Shown piece by piece: positions 8,962-17,307 of a stretch of DNA of 64,000 nucleotides; the first letter of the stretch is position 1; the number at the start of each line of letters is the position of its first letter. Source of the stretch: AC-32 sp963704005 (GTDB lineage Bacteria > Actinomycetota > Thermoleophilia > Gaiellales > Gaiellaceae). The stretch is taken from the NCBI GenBank assembly GCA_963704005.1, contig CAVPGJ010000005.1, positions 744,001 to 808,000 of the forward strand, written 5' to 3'. Below the pieces are notes generated by a model, which searched no databases, was not told the DNA's origin, and saw only the letters and a program-made list of their open reading frames with translations. The translations under genes and the position numbers were made by a program.

Positions 8962-10011
8962 CTACAGCAGCGATCGGTAGACCTCCAGCGTCCGGCGGGC
9001 GGTCTCGGCCCAGCTGAACTCGGCCGCGCGGGCGAGGCCGGCGGCGACGAGGCGCTCGCGGTCGGCGAGCGCGCGCTCGATCCCTCCGGCCAGGGCGGCG
9101 GGGCTGCGCTCCGGGACGAGGATGGCGGCGCCGCCGGTGACCTCCGGGAGCGCGCCGGCGCTGGTCGCGACGACGGGCGTGCCGCTCGCCATCGCCTCGA
9201 GCGCGGGCAGGCCGAAGCCCTCGTAGCGGGACGGGAAGACGAGGCAGGCCGCGCCGCGGTAGAGGGCGGCGAGCTCCGCCTGCGGAACGTGCCCCTTGAA
9301 CTCGACTCGCGCCGCGAGGCCTGCGCGCTCGGCGGTGCGCTCGGCGCGGGCGCGGCCGCCCTTGTCCGGGCCGGCGAAGACGAGCCGCAGCTCGCTCTCG
9401 CCGAGCAGCGCCAGCGCCTCGATCGCGGCGTCGGGGTCCTTGCGCGGCTGCAGCGTGCCGACGACGAGGGCGTACGGCTTGCCGTCGGGGCTCGGGCCCT
9501 GCGGCGTGAAGGCCGGGTCGACGCCGTTCGGCGTCACCACGATCCTGCCGTCCGGGATGCCGTAGAGCTCGATCAGGTCGCGCTTCGTCCGCTCGGAGAC
9601 CGCGAGCACGCGGGCGGCCTTTCGCGCGGCGCGGGGAACGGCGGCGCGGAAGACGAGCCGGTCGCGCAGTCCCATCACGCTCGGGTCGCGCTCGAAGGAG
9701 AGGTCGTGCACGGTGACGACGGCCGGGCACGGGCAGGCGAGCGGAAGCGCGTGCTGGAAGTGCGCGAGCGCGGGACGGAGGCGGCGCAGCAGGCGCGGCA
9801 GGCCGACGGCCATTCGGGCGACCTGGCTGTGGGCCCGCAGCTCCAGCGGCTCGATCCCGTCGGGGACGAGGCCGGGGCGGCGGGTGACGGCGGCGAGGCG
9901 GAGGCCCGGCGTCCCGGCGAGCTCGCGCAGGAGGGCGGTCACGTAGGTCTCGTCGCCGGTCCGCTGCCGGCCGAGCACATCGGCGTCGATAACGACCAGG
10001 GGCGCGCTCAT
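8962..10011 (-). CDS. GT4 family glycosyltransferase (1)
   Basis: The product has 349 residues and starts at ATG overlapping the upstream stop. It has a GT-B fold: N-terminal half with VTVHDLSFERDPS, then the hinge TPNGVDPAFTP, and a C-terminal nucleotide-sugar domain with ALVVGTLQPRKDPDAAIEAL and the donor-binding PSRYEGFGLPALEAMASGTP, whose EGFGLPALE contains the E-x7-E signature. This is one of three consecutive homologous GT4 genes that all look like mannosyl/rhamnosyltransferases of surface glycans. Donor specificity cannot be read reliably. Confidence 0.85.
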   Translation of the reverse strand: MSAPLVVIDADVLGRQRTGDETYVTALLRELAGTPGLRLAAVTRRPGLVPDGIEPLELRAHSQVARMAVGLPRLLRRLRPALAHFQHALPLACPCPAVVTVHDLSFERDPSVMGLRDRLVFRAAVPRAARKAARVLAVSERTKRDLIELYGIPDGRIVVTPNGVDPAFTPQGPSPDGKPYALVVGTLQPRKDPDAAIEALALLGESELRLVFAGPDKGGRARAERTAERAGLAARVEFKGHVPQAELAALYRGAACLVFPSRYEGFGLPALEAMASGTPVVATSAGALPEVTGGAAILVPERSPAALAGGIERALADRERLVAAGLARAAEFSWAETARRTLEVYRSLL

Positions 10012-11006
10012 TCGGCGGCTTCGCGGTAGACCTCGGCCGTCGCCCGCGCGACGCTCGCCCAGTCGAAGGCGCGGGCCCGCTCGAGCCCGAGTGCGCGCAG
10101 CTCCTCGCGCCGGTCGAGCGCCTCGGTCAGCCCCGCGGCGATGGCGTCCGGGTCGAACGGGTCGACCAGGACCGCCGCCTCGCCGGCGACTTCCTGCGCG
10201 GCGTCGTTCCGGCCCGCGACCACCGGCGCGCCGCAGGCCATCGCCTCGAGCACCGGCAGTCCGAACCCCTCGTAGATCGACACGTAGGCGACGCACCGCG
10301 CTCCCCGATAGAGCCGTGCGAGCTCGTCGTCGGCCACCGAGCCGAGCCAGCGGATCCCGTCGCCCGAGGCATCCACGCTGCCCCAGCCGCGCATCCCCGC
10401 GACGAGCAGCCGGCAGCCGTTGAGGCCCGCGCGCCGAAAGCCCTCGACCAGCCGCGGCAGGTTCTTCCGCGGCTCGAGCGTCCCGACCGCGAGCACGTAC
10501 TCGCCGGCCGCGGCCTCGCCCTCGGCGACGAACGGCGGGCCGACCGCGTTCGGGATCACGCGCACCTTCTCCTCGGGCACGTCCAGCAGCTCTAGCAGCT
10601 CCCGCCGCGTGAACTCGGAGACCGCGATCAGCCGCCGCGCCGCCTTCGCGACCTTCGGCAGGACGAGCCGGCTGTAGGTCCGCGTCCAGGCGTTGAAGGT
10701 CTCCGGATGCCGGAGCACGGCGAGGTCGTGGAAGGTGACGACGAGCGGCACGCTCGAGCGCACCGGCGCGCGATGGGTCGGGCAGTGCAGCACCTGGACG
10801 CCGTCGCGCGCGGCCCGGCGCGGCAGCTCGCCGAGGTACCAGCCGAGGTCCCGCACCGGCACGAAGGCCCGGGCGGTGCCGCCGAACGAGTAGCGGCGCA
10901 GCTCGACGTCCTCCTCCTCGAGCGCCGCCAGCAGCGACCGGATGTGCCGCGCGGTCCCCGCCCGCGTGAGCGCGAGCGGCGAGACGTCGATGCCCACGCG
11001 CAACAT
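10008..11006 (-). CDS. GT4 family glycosyltransferase (2)
   Basis: The product has 332 residues from ATG 11006, five bases after the preceding stop. It is colinear with its two neighbours: GIDVSPLALTRAGTARH at the start, VTFHDLAVLRHPE, IPNAVGPPF, LAVGTLEPRKNLPRLVEGF, and the donor-site block YEGFGLPVLEAMACGAPVV. Similarity to both adjacent GT4 proteins suggests tandem duplication followed by specialisation. It probably adds one residue of the repeat unit. The gene is translationally coupled to the next one (ATGA). Confidence 0.85.
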   Translation of the reverse strand: MLRVGIDVSPLALTRAGTARHIRSLLAALEEEDVELRRYSFGGTARAFVPVRDLGWYLGELPRRAARDGVQVLHCPTHRAPVRSSVPLVVTFHDLAVLRHPETFNAWTRTYSRLVLPKVAKAARRLIAVSEFTRRELLELLDVPEEKVRVIPNAVGPPFVAEGEAAAGEYVLAVGTLEPRKNLPRLVEGFRRAGLNGCRLLVAGMRGWGSVDASGDGIRWLGSVADDELARLYRGARCVAYVSIYEGFGLPVLEAMACGAPVVAGRNDAAQEVAGEAAVLVDPFDPDAIAAGLTEALDRREELRALGLERARAFDWASVARATAEVYREAAE

Positions 11007-11011
11007 CCGAC

Positions 11012-12091
11012 TCAGTGTGTCAGAGCCCTCTCGTACCCCGCCAGGACCGCCTCGCCGCAGGCCCGCCACGTGAATCGCCCCGCGTGGGCGAGGCCCGACG
11101 CGCGGCGCTCCCCGTCAACCTCGAGCGCCTGCTCGATCGCCTCCGCGAACGCCTCCGCCTCCTCGGGGTCGGCCCGCAGCGCGGCCTTACCGCTCGCCTC
11201 GTCCAGCGACGGGTGCGAGGAGACGACCGCCGGGACGCCCGACGCGAGCGCCTCGACCACCGGCAGCCCGAAGCCCTCGAACCGCGACGGGTACGCGAAC
11301 GCGGCCGCCCCGCGGTAGAGCCGGGCCAGCTCCTCGTCCGGAACGAAGCCGAGCATCCGGACGCTCTCGCCTGCCAGCGGCCGCTCCTCCCAGCCTGCGG
11401 CCCCGGCCAGGACGAGCGTCAGCTCCGGCCGCCGCCGGCGCAGCAGAGCGAAGGCCGAGACGAGTGCAGGCAGGTTCTTCCGCGGCTCCAGCGTCGAGAC
11501 CGAGAGGACGTACGGCCCGCCGAGATCCGCCCGTTCGCCCTCGGGCCGGAACAGCGGGTCGACTCCCGGGTACGCGACGACGACTCGCTCCTCCGGCACG
11601 CCGAGCAGTTCGACCGCCTCCCCGGCAGTGAAGCGCGAGTTCGCGAAGACGACGTCGCACGAGCGCACCGCGTCGAGCTTCCGCGAGTGCATCCGGCGCG
11701 TGCCGCGCTCGACCAGCTCCGGGAAACGCGCCGGCACGAGATCGTGCACCGTCGTCGCCCGGACGCCGCCCCGTTGCGACGGGTACATCCAGTCCGAGAA
11801 GTGGAAGACGTCGAGCGGCCCGGCGACCGACTCGACCGGCGGGCGCCCGAGCCGGCTCCAGCCGGCCCGCCACCACTGGGCCCGCGGCAGCAGGGGCAGC
11901 CGCAGCTCCACCGGCAGGCCGTCCAGCGCCGCGTGAATCCGCCCGCGCCCACGCGGCCCGGACGGCGCGAAGGCCACGAGCTCGTGCTCCCCGCCGCCTG
12001 CCTCCGCGAGCCCGGCGAGCATCCCGCGCAGGTAGTTGCCGATCCCCGTGCGCGGCCGCGAGAGCGGGCTGACGTCGACGACTATTCGCAC
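11012..12091 (-). CDS. GT4 family glycosyltransferase (3), first gene of minus operon
   Basis: The product has 359 residues. GTG at 12091 is chosen because VRIVVDVSPLSRPRTGIGNY matches the starts of its paralogues and an upstream ATG would run through the divergent promoter. Motifs are TTVHDLVPARFPE, VAYPGVDPLFRP, LSVSTLEPRKNLPALVSAF and SRFEGFGLPVVEALASGVP. It heads the minus-strand operon and is divergent from wzm with only 25 bases between start codons. The promoter of one gene must therefore lie in or beside the other, suggesting joint control of synthesis and export. Confidence 0.85.
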   Translation of the reverse strand: MRIVVDVSPLSRPRTGIGNYLRGMLAGLAEAGGGEHELVAFAPSGPRGRGRIHAALDGLPVELRLPLLPRAQWWRAGWSRLGRPPVESVAGPLDVFHFSDWMYPSQRGGVRATTVHDLVPARFPELVERGTRRMHSRKLDAVRSCDVVFANSRFTAGEAVELLGVPEERVVVAYPGVDPLFRPEGERADLGGPYVLSVSTLEPRKNLPALVSAFALLRRRRPELTLVLAGAAGWEERPLAGESVRMLGFVPDEELARLYRGAAAFAYPSRFEGFGLPVVEALASGVPAVVSSHPSLDEASGKAALRADPEEAEAFAEAIEQALEVDGERRASGLAHAGRFTWRACGEAVLAGYERALTH

Positions 12092-12104
12092 CGAATCACG
12101 CGAG

Positions 12105-12110
12105 TATCCT
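12105..12110 (+). promoter_or_regulatory. Leaderless-type -10 box of wzm
   Basis: TATCCT ends six bases before the GTG of the permease gene. There is no Shine-Dalgarno sequence, so the transcript probably starts at or next to the GTG. Confidence 0.55.
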
Positions 12111-12116
12111 GCCCGC

Positions 12117-12953
12117 GTGGCCGTCAACACCGCGACTGCAACGCGAACGCCGCTCCTGCCGAGCTTCACCCGGCTGACCGGCTACCGCGAGCTGCTCTGG
12201 ACGCTCGTCCGCCGTGAGATCCGCGTCCGCTACAAGGGCTCCGCGCTCGGCCTGGTCTGGTCGCTCGTCTACCCCCTCTCGATGATGCTCGTCTACGTCC
12301 TGCTCTTCTCGGTGCTCTGGAAGGCGGCGCGGGACATCCCGCACTACCCGCTGTTCGTCCTCGTCGGGCTCGCCGCCTGGGGGTTCTTCCAGTCGTCGGT
12401 GCAGCTCGGCAGCGGGTCGCTGCGCGCCAACGCCGACCTGATCAAGAAGGTCTGGTTTCCGCGCGAGCTCGTCCCCGCGGCCTCGGTGCTGGCGCAGACG
12501 ACCTCCGCGCTCGTCATGTTCGCGATCCTGATCCCGATCGACATCGCCTTCGTGCCCTCGACGGCGCGCTACGTGCCCCTGGTGCTCCCCTTCTTCGCCG
12601 GGCTGCTCTGCCTCGCGCTCGGCCTGGCCTGGCTGTTCTCGGTCGCCAACGTCTTCTACCGCGACGTCGAGCACCTCCTGGCGGTGCTCTTCCTGCCCTG
12701 GTTCTTCCTGACGCCGGTCCTGTACGGGCTCGACCAGCTGCCCGCTTCCTCCTCGCACCCCTGGCTGATCGACCTGCTCCGCTACGGGAACCCGGTCACG
12801 CCCTACGTCGAGGGGATTCGCGCCGTGCTCCTGCAGGCGACCGTGCCCGGCGCGGGAGTGCTCCTCTACATCTTCCTCGTCGGCCCAGCCCTCGCCGTGG
12901 TCGGGCTCAGCGTCGTCCAGCGCCACGAGGACACGCTGGCCGTCGAGCTGTGA
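12117..12953 (+). CDS. wzm: Polysaccharide ABC exporter permease (Wzm type)
   Basis: The product has 278 residues and is an integral membrane protein of the ABC-2 type. The N-terminus RELLWTLVRREIRVRYKGS is the characteristic amphipathic start of Wzm/TagG/RfbA permeases. Six hydrophobic helices follow (about 35-60, 65-85, 110-140, 145-170, 180-200, 235-260). The conserved LRANADLIKKVWFPRE loop lies between helices 2 and 3. With the following ATPase it would export a lipid-linked polysaccharide across the cytoplasmic membrane. The stop overlaps the wzt GTG start. Start GTG 12117 fits the -10 box six bases upstream. Confidence 0.9.
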   Translation: MAVNTATATRTPLLPSFTRLTGYRELLWTLVRREIRVRYKGSALGLVWSLVYPLSMMLVYVLLFSVLWKAARDIPHYPLFVLVGLAAWGFFQSSVQLGSGSLRANADLIKKVWFPRELVPAASVLAQTTSALVMFAILIPIDIAFVPSTARYVPLVLPFFAGLLCLALGLAWLFSVANVFYRDVEHLLAVLFLPWFFLTPVLYGLDQLPASSSHPWLIDLLRYGNPVTPYVEGIRAVLLQATVPGAGVLLYIFLVGPALAVVGLSVVQRHEDTLAVEL

Positions 12954-14149
12954 CCTCAGTGAACGCGGCGGTAGCGGCCGGCGAGATCCGAGGGCGCGGC
13001 GTCGGCCGCCTGTTCAAGATCCGCCTCTCCCAGAACCGCTCGCTCAAGGAGACGATCCTCCGTCGCGAGCTCCCGCAGACGCGCGAGCTCTGGGCGCTGC
13101 GCGACGTCGACTTCGACGTCGCGCGGGGCGAGGCGCTCGGGATCGTCGGCCAGAACGGCTCCGGCAAGTCGACCCTGCTGAAGCTGATCGCCGGGATCTT
13201 CGCGCCGACCGCCGGCGAGCTCGAGGTCGGCGGCCGGGTCGGCTCGCTGATCGAGATCGGCGCCGGCTTCCACCCGGACTTCACCGGGGTCGAGAACGTC
13301 TACCTGAACGCGGCGATCTACGGCCTCAAGCGGCGGTACGTCGACGAGCACCTGGACGAGATCATCGGCTTCGCGGAGCTCGAGGACTTCGCCGACGTGC
13401 CGGTGCGCACCTACTCCTCGGGGATGTACATGCGCCTCGGCTTCTCGGTCGCCATGCACGTCAACCCCGACGTGCTGCTCCTCGACGAGGTGCTCGCGGT
13501 CGGGGACGAGGCCTTCCAGCAGAAGTGCTTCGGGCGGATCGCCGACTTCAAGGGGGCCGGGGGCACGATCGTCTTCGTCTCGCACGACCCGAGCGCGGTC
13601 GAGCGAGTCTGCGACCGTGCCCTGCTGCTCGAGCACGGCAGGGTGGTCGAGAAGGGCGGGGCGGTGGACGTCGTCAGCGCCTACCACCGGCGGCTTGTCA
13701 GCCGGGCCACGGACACGGCTGCGCGGCAGGACGGCGCGAGGCCCGAGTTCCTCCGCGTGCACGAGGTGCGCGCGGTGGCCGGCGACGGCAGCGTCCGCGA
13801 TCGCGTGACCGAGGGCGAGCCAGTCACGATCGAGGTCTGGCTGTATGCGGAGGACGGGGTCGACGGCGCCCGCGTGACGGTCGGTTTCCGCGACGCGGCG
13901 GGGCAGCCGCTCGGCTCCCAGACCGCGGAGGGCGTGCGGCTCCGGCCTGCGCGGCTGGAGCGGCTGCGGCTCCGCTTCCCCGGCCTGCCGATGCGCGAGG
14001 GACGCTTCTTCGTCGACGTGATCGTCAACTCGGAAGACCTCGACGCCGAGCTGGCGCGGGACGAGCGGGCGCTCGAGCTCAGCGTCTTCAGCCGCGACTC
14101 CGCGGGCTCCGGACCGATCCGGCTTGGTGGTTCCTGGGAGCTACCCTGA
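12950..14149 (+). CDS. wzt: Polysaccharide ABC exporter ATPase with glycan-binding domain (Wzt type)
   Basis: The product has 399 residues. The ATPase domain (about 40-250) has the P-loop GIVGQNGSGKST, the signature region TYSSGMYMRLGFS, Walker B VLLLDEVLAVGDEAF and the switch SHDPSAV. The motif VGSLIEIGAGFHPDFTG between P-loop and signature is typical of O-antigen/teichoic acid exporters. Residues about 260-399 form a beta-rich C-terminal domain like the Wzt carbohydrate-binding domain, which recognises the finished glycan end. Its presence suggests that export depends on a terminal modification, in line with the methyltransferases in the opposite operon. Confidence 0.9.
   Translation: MTSVNAAVAAGEIRGRGVGRLFKIRLSQNRSLKETILRRELPQTRELWALRDVDFDVARGEALGIVGQNGSGKSTLLKLIAGIFAPTAGELEVGGRVGSLIEIGAGFHPDFTGVENVYLNAAIYGLKRRYVDEHLDEIIGFAELEDFADVPVRTYSSGMYMRLGFSVAMHVNPDVLLLDEVLAVGDEAFQQKCFGRIADFKGAGGTIVFVSHDPSAVERVCDRALLLEHGRVVEKGGAVDVVSAYHRRLVSRATDTAARQDGARPEFLRVHEVRAVAGDGSVRDRVTEGEPVTIEVWLYAEDGVDGARVTVGFRDAAGQPLGSQTAEGVRLRPARLERLRLRFPGLPMREGRFFVDVIVNSEDLDAELARDERALELSVFSRDSAGSGPIRLGGSWELP
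14142..14147 (+). promoter_or_regulatory. Leaderless-type -10 box of hemE
   Basis: TACCCT overlaps the last codons of wzt and ends six bases before the hemE GTG. It would let the heme gene be transcribed separately from the exporter genes. Confidence 0.5.
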
Positions 14150-14153
14150 GCGC

Positions 14154-15182
14154 GTGACCGAGCCGTTGCTGATACGAGCTTGCCGGCGGGAGCCGGTCGA
14201 GCGGACACCCGTCTGGTTCATGCGCCAGGCCGGCCGCTCGCTGCCCGAATATCGCGAGCTGCGCGAGCAGTACGGCCTGTTCGAGATCGCCCGCCGCCCG
14301 GAGCTCTGCGCGGAGGTCACCCTGCAGCCGGTCCGGCGTCATGACGTGGACGCCGCCGTAATGTTCGCCGACATCATGCTCCCCGTCCTCGGGATGGGCG
14401 TCGACGTCGACCTCGTCGAGAACGTCGGGCCGGTCGTGGCCGAGCCGGTGCACTCCGCGGCGGACGTCGAGCGGCTGGTCGTGCCCGAACCGGAGGAGGC
14501 GGTGCCGTGGGTGCTCGAGTCTGTGCGGCTCGTGCGCGGGGCGCTGCGCGACGACCAGGCCGTCATCGGCTTCGCCGGCGGGCCGTTCACCGTCGCCGGC
14601 TACCTGATCGAGGGGAAGCCGACGCGCGAGTTCAAGTTGACGAAGGCCTGCATGTACGGGCAGCCGGAGGTCTGGCACGCGCTCATGGAGAAGCTCGCCG
14701 CCGGCTTTGCCGCCTACGTGGCGGCCTGCGTGCGGGCCGGCGCGGATGCGATCCAGCTCTTCGACTCGTGGGCGGGCGCGCTCTCGGCCGACGACTACCG
14801 CGAGTTCGTCGCGCCCTACTCGGCGCGGGTGCTGGCGGCGGTCGACGTACCGACGATCCACTTCGCGACCGGGGATGCGCACCTGCTCGAGGAGCGGGCC
14901 GAGGCCGGCGGCGACGTGATCGGCGTCGACTGGCGCCTGCCTCTGGACGTCGCCTGGGAGCGGATCGGCTTCGACCGCGGCATCCAGGGCAACCTCGACG
15001 GTGCGGCTCTGCTCGGGCCCTGGGAACGCGCGGCGGCCGGGGCCGAGGAGGTCCTTCGCCGCGCCGGCGGGCGCCCGGGCCACATCTTCAACCTCGGGCA
15101 CGGCGTGCTGCCGGAGACGGACCCCGCCGACCTGGGGCGGCTGGTCGAGCTCGTGCACGAGCGCACGCTGGTGGCCGCATGA
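14154..15182 (+). CDS. hemE: Uroporphyrinogen decarboxylase
   Basis: The product has 342 residues, the normal size. It decarboxylates the four acetate side chains of uroporphyrinogen III to give coproporphyrinogen III in heme synthesis. It has the N-terminal signature RTPVWFMRQAGRSLPEYR with the substrate-binding Arg residues, the second family signature GFAGGPFTVAGYLIEG, and the C-terminal HIFNLGHGVLPETDP. GTG 14154 is selected because TEPLLIRAC aligns with usual HemE starts and a -10 box lies just upstream. The gene is followed at 149 bases by ferrochelatase, making a small heme cluster. Confidence 0.95.
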   Translation: MTEPLLIRACRREPVERTPVWFMRQAGRSLPEYRELREQYGLFEIARRPELCAEVTLQPVRRHDVDAAVMFADIMLPVLGMGVDVDLVENVGPVVAEPVHSAADVERLVVPEPEEAVPWVLESVRLVRGALRDDQAVIGFAGGPFTVAGYLIEGKPTREFKLTKACMYGQPEVWHALMEKLAAGFAAYVAACVRAGADAIQLFDSWAGALSADDYREFVAPYSARVLAAVDVPTIHFATGDAHLLEERAEAGGDVIGVDWRLPLDVAWERIGFDRGIQGNLDGAALLGPWERAAAGAEEVLRRAGGRPGHIFNLGHGVLPETDPADLGRLVELVHERTLVAA

Positions 15183-15196
15183 ACGCCGTCCATAAC

Positions 15197-15310
15197 GGAC
15201 AGGGCCCAGGGACAGTCCCTGGGCCATGGCCGTACGGGACGTTTGACGGCTTGCCCAGGGCATGTGGGCGCCCGGCGGACAGGTCCCAGGGAGTGTCCCT
15301 CGGGCATGGC
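15197..15310 (+). repeat. Two imperfect copies of a 34-base palindromic element (REP-like)
   Basis: Copy 1 (15197-15230) contains a perfect 11-bp inverted repeat, GGCCCAGGGAC / GTCCCTGGGCC, around a single A (arms 15203-15213 and 15215-15225). Copy 2 (15277-15310) matches 29 of 34 positions, including the flanking GGACAG and CATGGC. Together they fill most of the 148-base gap between hemE and hemH. They resemble repetitive extragenic palindromes. They could also end hemE transcription, but there is no T tract. Confidence 0.7.
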
Positions 15311-15330
15311 TCGAGAGGACGGCACTCGGC

Positions 15331-16212
15331 GTGAGCGAGGCGGTCGTGCTGATGGCGTACGGCAGCCCGGCGACTGCGGACGACATCCGGCCGTACTTCG
15401 AGGACATCCGCGGCGGCCGGCCGGTCTCGGACGAGGCGGTCGCAGGGCTGGCGGAGCGCTACCGTCGGATCGGTGGCCGCTCGCCGCTCGATGAGGTGAC
15501 CGAGGCGCAGCGGGCCGCGCTGGAGCGGGAGCTGGGAGTCCCGGTCTTCGTCGGCATGAAGCACTGGCAGCCCCGGATCGCCGAGGCGGTCGAGGCAGCG
15601 CTGGCCCGCGGGGCGACACGGATCGTCGGCGTCGTCCTTGCGCCGCACTACTCCCGGCTCTCGGTCGGCGAGTATCGGGAGCGGCTCGAGGCGGCGGTCG
15701 GCGGCCGCGCCGAGATCGAGCTCGTCGAGAGCTGGCACGACCACGAGCCGTTCGTCGACGTCCTCGCCGACCGCGTCAGGGGGACGGACGCCTGGGTCGT
15801 CTTCACGGCCCACTCGCTGCCGGAGCGCATCCTGGCCGACGGCGATCCGTACCGCGACCAGCTGCTCGAGACCTCGCGCCTCGTCGCCGAGCGCGCCGGC
15901 CTCGAGGAGTGGTCGTTCGCCTTTCAGAGCGCAAGCCCGACCGGCGAGCCGTGGCTCGGCCCGGACGTTCTGGACGAGCTCACGCGCTTGCGCGACGCAG
16001 GCGTTCGTAGCGTGCTGGTCGCGCCGGTCGGGTTCGTTTCCGACCACCTGGAGATCCTCTGGGACCTGGACGTGGAAGCACGCGAACGGGCGGGCGAGCT
16101 CGGCCTGGAGCTCGAGCGGATCGAATCGCTCAACGACGACCCCGCCTTCATCCGCGCGCTGGCCGTGCTCGTGGAGGAGCGGCTGGCCGTGCTGGGGAAG
16201 AGTCCTTCATGA
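15331..16212 (+). CDS. hemH: Ferrochelatase (coproporphyrin or protoporphyrin type)
   Basis: The product has 293 residues. It inserts Fe(II) into a porphyrin. Key features are LMAYGSPATADDI at the start, GMKHWQPRI, VLAPHYSRLSVGEY, the family hallmark FTAHSLPERI with the metal-binding His, and VGFVSDHLEILWDLD with the conserved acidic residues near the active site. GTG 15331 is chosen since SEAVVLMAYGSP begins the fold and upstream codons run through the palindromic repeats. In actinobacteria this enzyme usually acts on coproporphyrin III (CpfC), and the sequence alone does not settle which substrate is used here. The stop overlaps the next ATG. Confidence 0.9.
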   Translation: MSEAVVLMAYGSPATADDIRPYFEDIRGGRPVSDEAVAGLAERYRRIGGRSPLDEVTEAQRAALERELGVPVFVGMKHWQPRIAEAVEAALARGATRIVGVVLAPHYSRLSVGEYRERLEAAVGGRAEIELVESWHDHEPFVDVLADRVRGTDAWVVFTAHSLPERILADGDPYRDQLLETSRLVAERAGLEEWSFAFQSASPTGEPWLGPDVLDELTRLRDAGVRSVLVAPVGFVSDHLEILWDLDVEARERAGELGLELERIESLNDDPAFIRALAVLVEERLAVLGKSPS

Positions 16213-16484
16213 GCTCGCGCACCTGCCCCGACTGGCCGCTGCTGATGGAGGTGGCGCCGAACCTGCAGTTCATGCACTACACGGTCGCCGAGGCGAAGCT
16301 GCCCGCAGACGCGCTGGCGGAGCTGGTCGACGTGCCGCTCAGCGCGGTGGCGATCTGCGCAGACCTCGACCACAACGTCTTCAACGCGGCCCACACCGAC
16401 CCGAAGGTCGCCGAGGCGCTGCACAACTCGCACTGGTACGAGCTGCGCGAGTGGTCCACCAGCGGCCCCGGCTCGGCAGCGTAG
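16209..16484 (+). CDS. Small conserved-looking protein of unknown function
   Basis: The product has 91 residues and is coupled to hemH by an ATGA overlap. No signal peptide or membrane helix is visible. The sequence is mixed, with LMEVAPNLQFMHYTVAEAKLP, AVAICADLDHNVFNAAHTDP and a Trp-rich end HWYELREW. Several His, Asp and aromatic residues could bind a ligand, but no known domain was recognised. Coupling to ferrochelatase suggests a link to heme or metal handling. This is inference only. Confidence 0.6.
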   Translation: MSSRTCPDWPLLMEVAPNLQFMHYTVAEAKLPADALAELVDVPLSAVAICADLDHNVFNAAHTDPKVAEALHNSHWYELREWSTSGPGSAA

Positions 16485-16646
16485 GCGGCCCGCGAGGGCG
16501 CAAGCATCTGGCACACATCCGGCACAGTCCCGTCACACACTCGTGACGATTTCGCCGTTACGATCTGCAGCGGGGAGGAGGTGGGAGGTGCCTTCTATAT
16601 GGGCCGTTTTTCGGGCCGGCGCGGGCCCCGGCGCCGCACCGGGGGA

Positions 16647-16652
16647 TAGGCT
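16647..16652 (+). promoter_or_regulatory. Possible -10 box of cofC
   Basis: TAGGCT lies nine bases before the cofC ATG, which would give a leader of only two or three bases. The 177-base gap from 16485 holds no gene. It contains a purine run (GGGGAGGAGG) and a GC-rich inverted stretch around 16615-16645. Confidence 0.4.
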
Positions 16653-16661
16653 CCTTTCGGC

Positions 16662-17210
16662 ATGCCGACCGTCGTCGTTCCCTTCCGGGGCGAGAACGCA
16701 AAGCAGCGGCTCGCTCCACTTCCCGAAGCCGCCCGCGCGGCGCTCGCCAGGGCGATGCTCGCGGACGTGCTCGCCGCGTGCGAGAGCGTCGGGCGGACGC
16801 TCGTCGCGCGGGAAGGCGGGCAAGGCGAAGCGGTCGAGGTTGCGCTGCGGGGCGTCGAATCCGGCCCGATCCTGATCGTCAACGCCGACCTGCCCTCCGT
16901 CCGGCCGCGCGATCTGCTCGCGCTGCTCGGCGCGATGCCCGAGCGTGGCCTTGCGATTGTCGAGGCGGCCGACGGAACGACGAATGCGCTCGCCCTCTCG
17001 TCGACGCACCTGTTCGCGGCGCTGTACGGCCCGGGGAGCGCCGAGCGGTTCCGCGCGCGGGCCGAGCGCCTGGGTGCCGCGTTCGTGAGCGCCGAGGTGC
17101 CCGAGCTCGCGGACGACGTGGACACGCTCGCCGATCTCGAGCGGCTCGAGGGCCGGCTCGGCCCGCAGACCGCCGCGGTGCTCGACGGGCTGCGCGCGGC
17201 ACTACCGTGA
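16662..17210 (+). CDS. cofC: Phospholactate/phosphoenolpyruvate guanylyltransferase (F420 synthesis)
   Basis: The product has 182 residues. The CofC/FbiD family activates 2-phospholactate or PEP with GTP to make the GDP-linked substrate of CofD. It has a nucleotidyltransferase (GT-A like) fold with PTVVVPFRGENAKQRLAPL (basic residues for the triphosphate), ILIVNADLPSVRPRDLLAL (metal-binding Asp) and EAADGTTNALALS. It is shorter than many homologues but complete. It begins the F420 cluster cofC, cofD-npdG, cofE, all on the plus strand. Confidence 0.85.
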   Translation: MPTVVVPFRGENAKQRLAPLPEAARAALARAMLADVLAACESVGRTLVAREGGQGEAVEVALRGVESGPILIVNADLPSVRPRDLLALLGAMPERGLAIVEAADGTTNALALSSTHLFAALYGPGSAERFRARAERLGAAFVSAEVPELADDVDTLADLERLEGRLGPQTAAVLDGLRAALP

Positions 17211-17262
17211 GGCGTCGCTTGCGATGCCGATGTCAGGGCGCGCGAGCTGCGCTCGTGCGCCC
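17211..17262 (+). repeat. Two-hairpin element, copy between cofC and cofD
   Basis: It starts directly after the cofC stop. Hairpin 1 is GGCGTCGC-TT-GCGATGCC (17211-17228, one G.U). The linker is GATGTCA. Hairpin 2 is GGGCGCGCGAGC-TGC-GCTCGTGCGCCC (17236-17262): 12-bp arms, 3-base loop and a single G.U at arm position 7. GTCTGA follows. The architecture is the same as in the five-copy array at 23150 and the single copy at 33511. Confidence 0.65.
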
Positions 17263-17307
17263 GTCTGAAATGGCCGGTCGATGCGCGGGTCGCCAGGAGT
17301 CGTCGCC

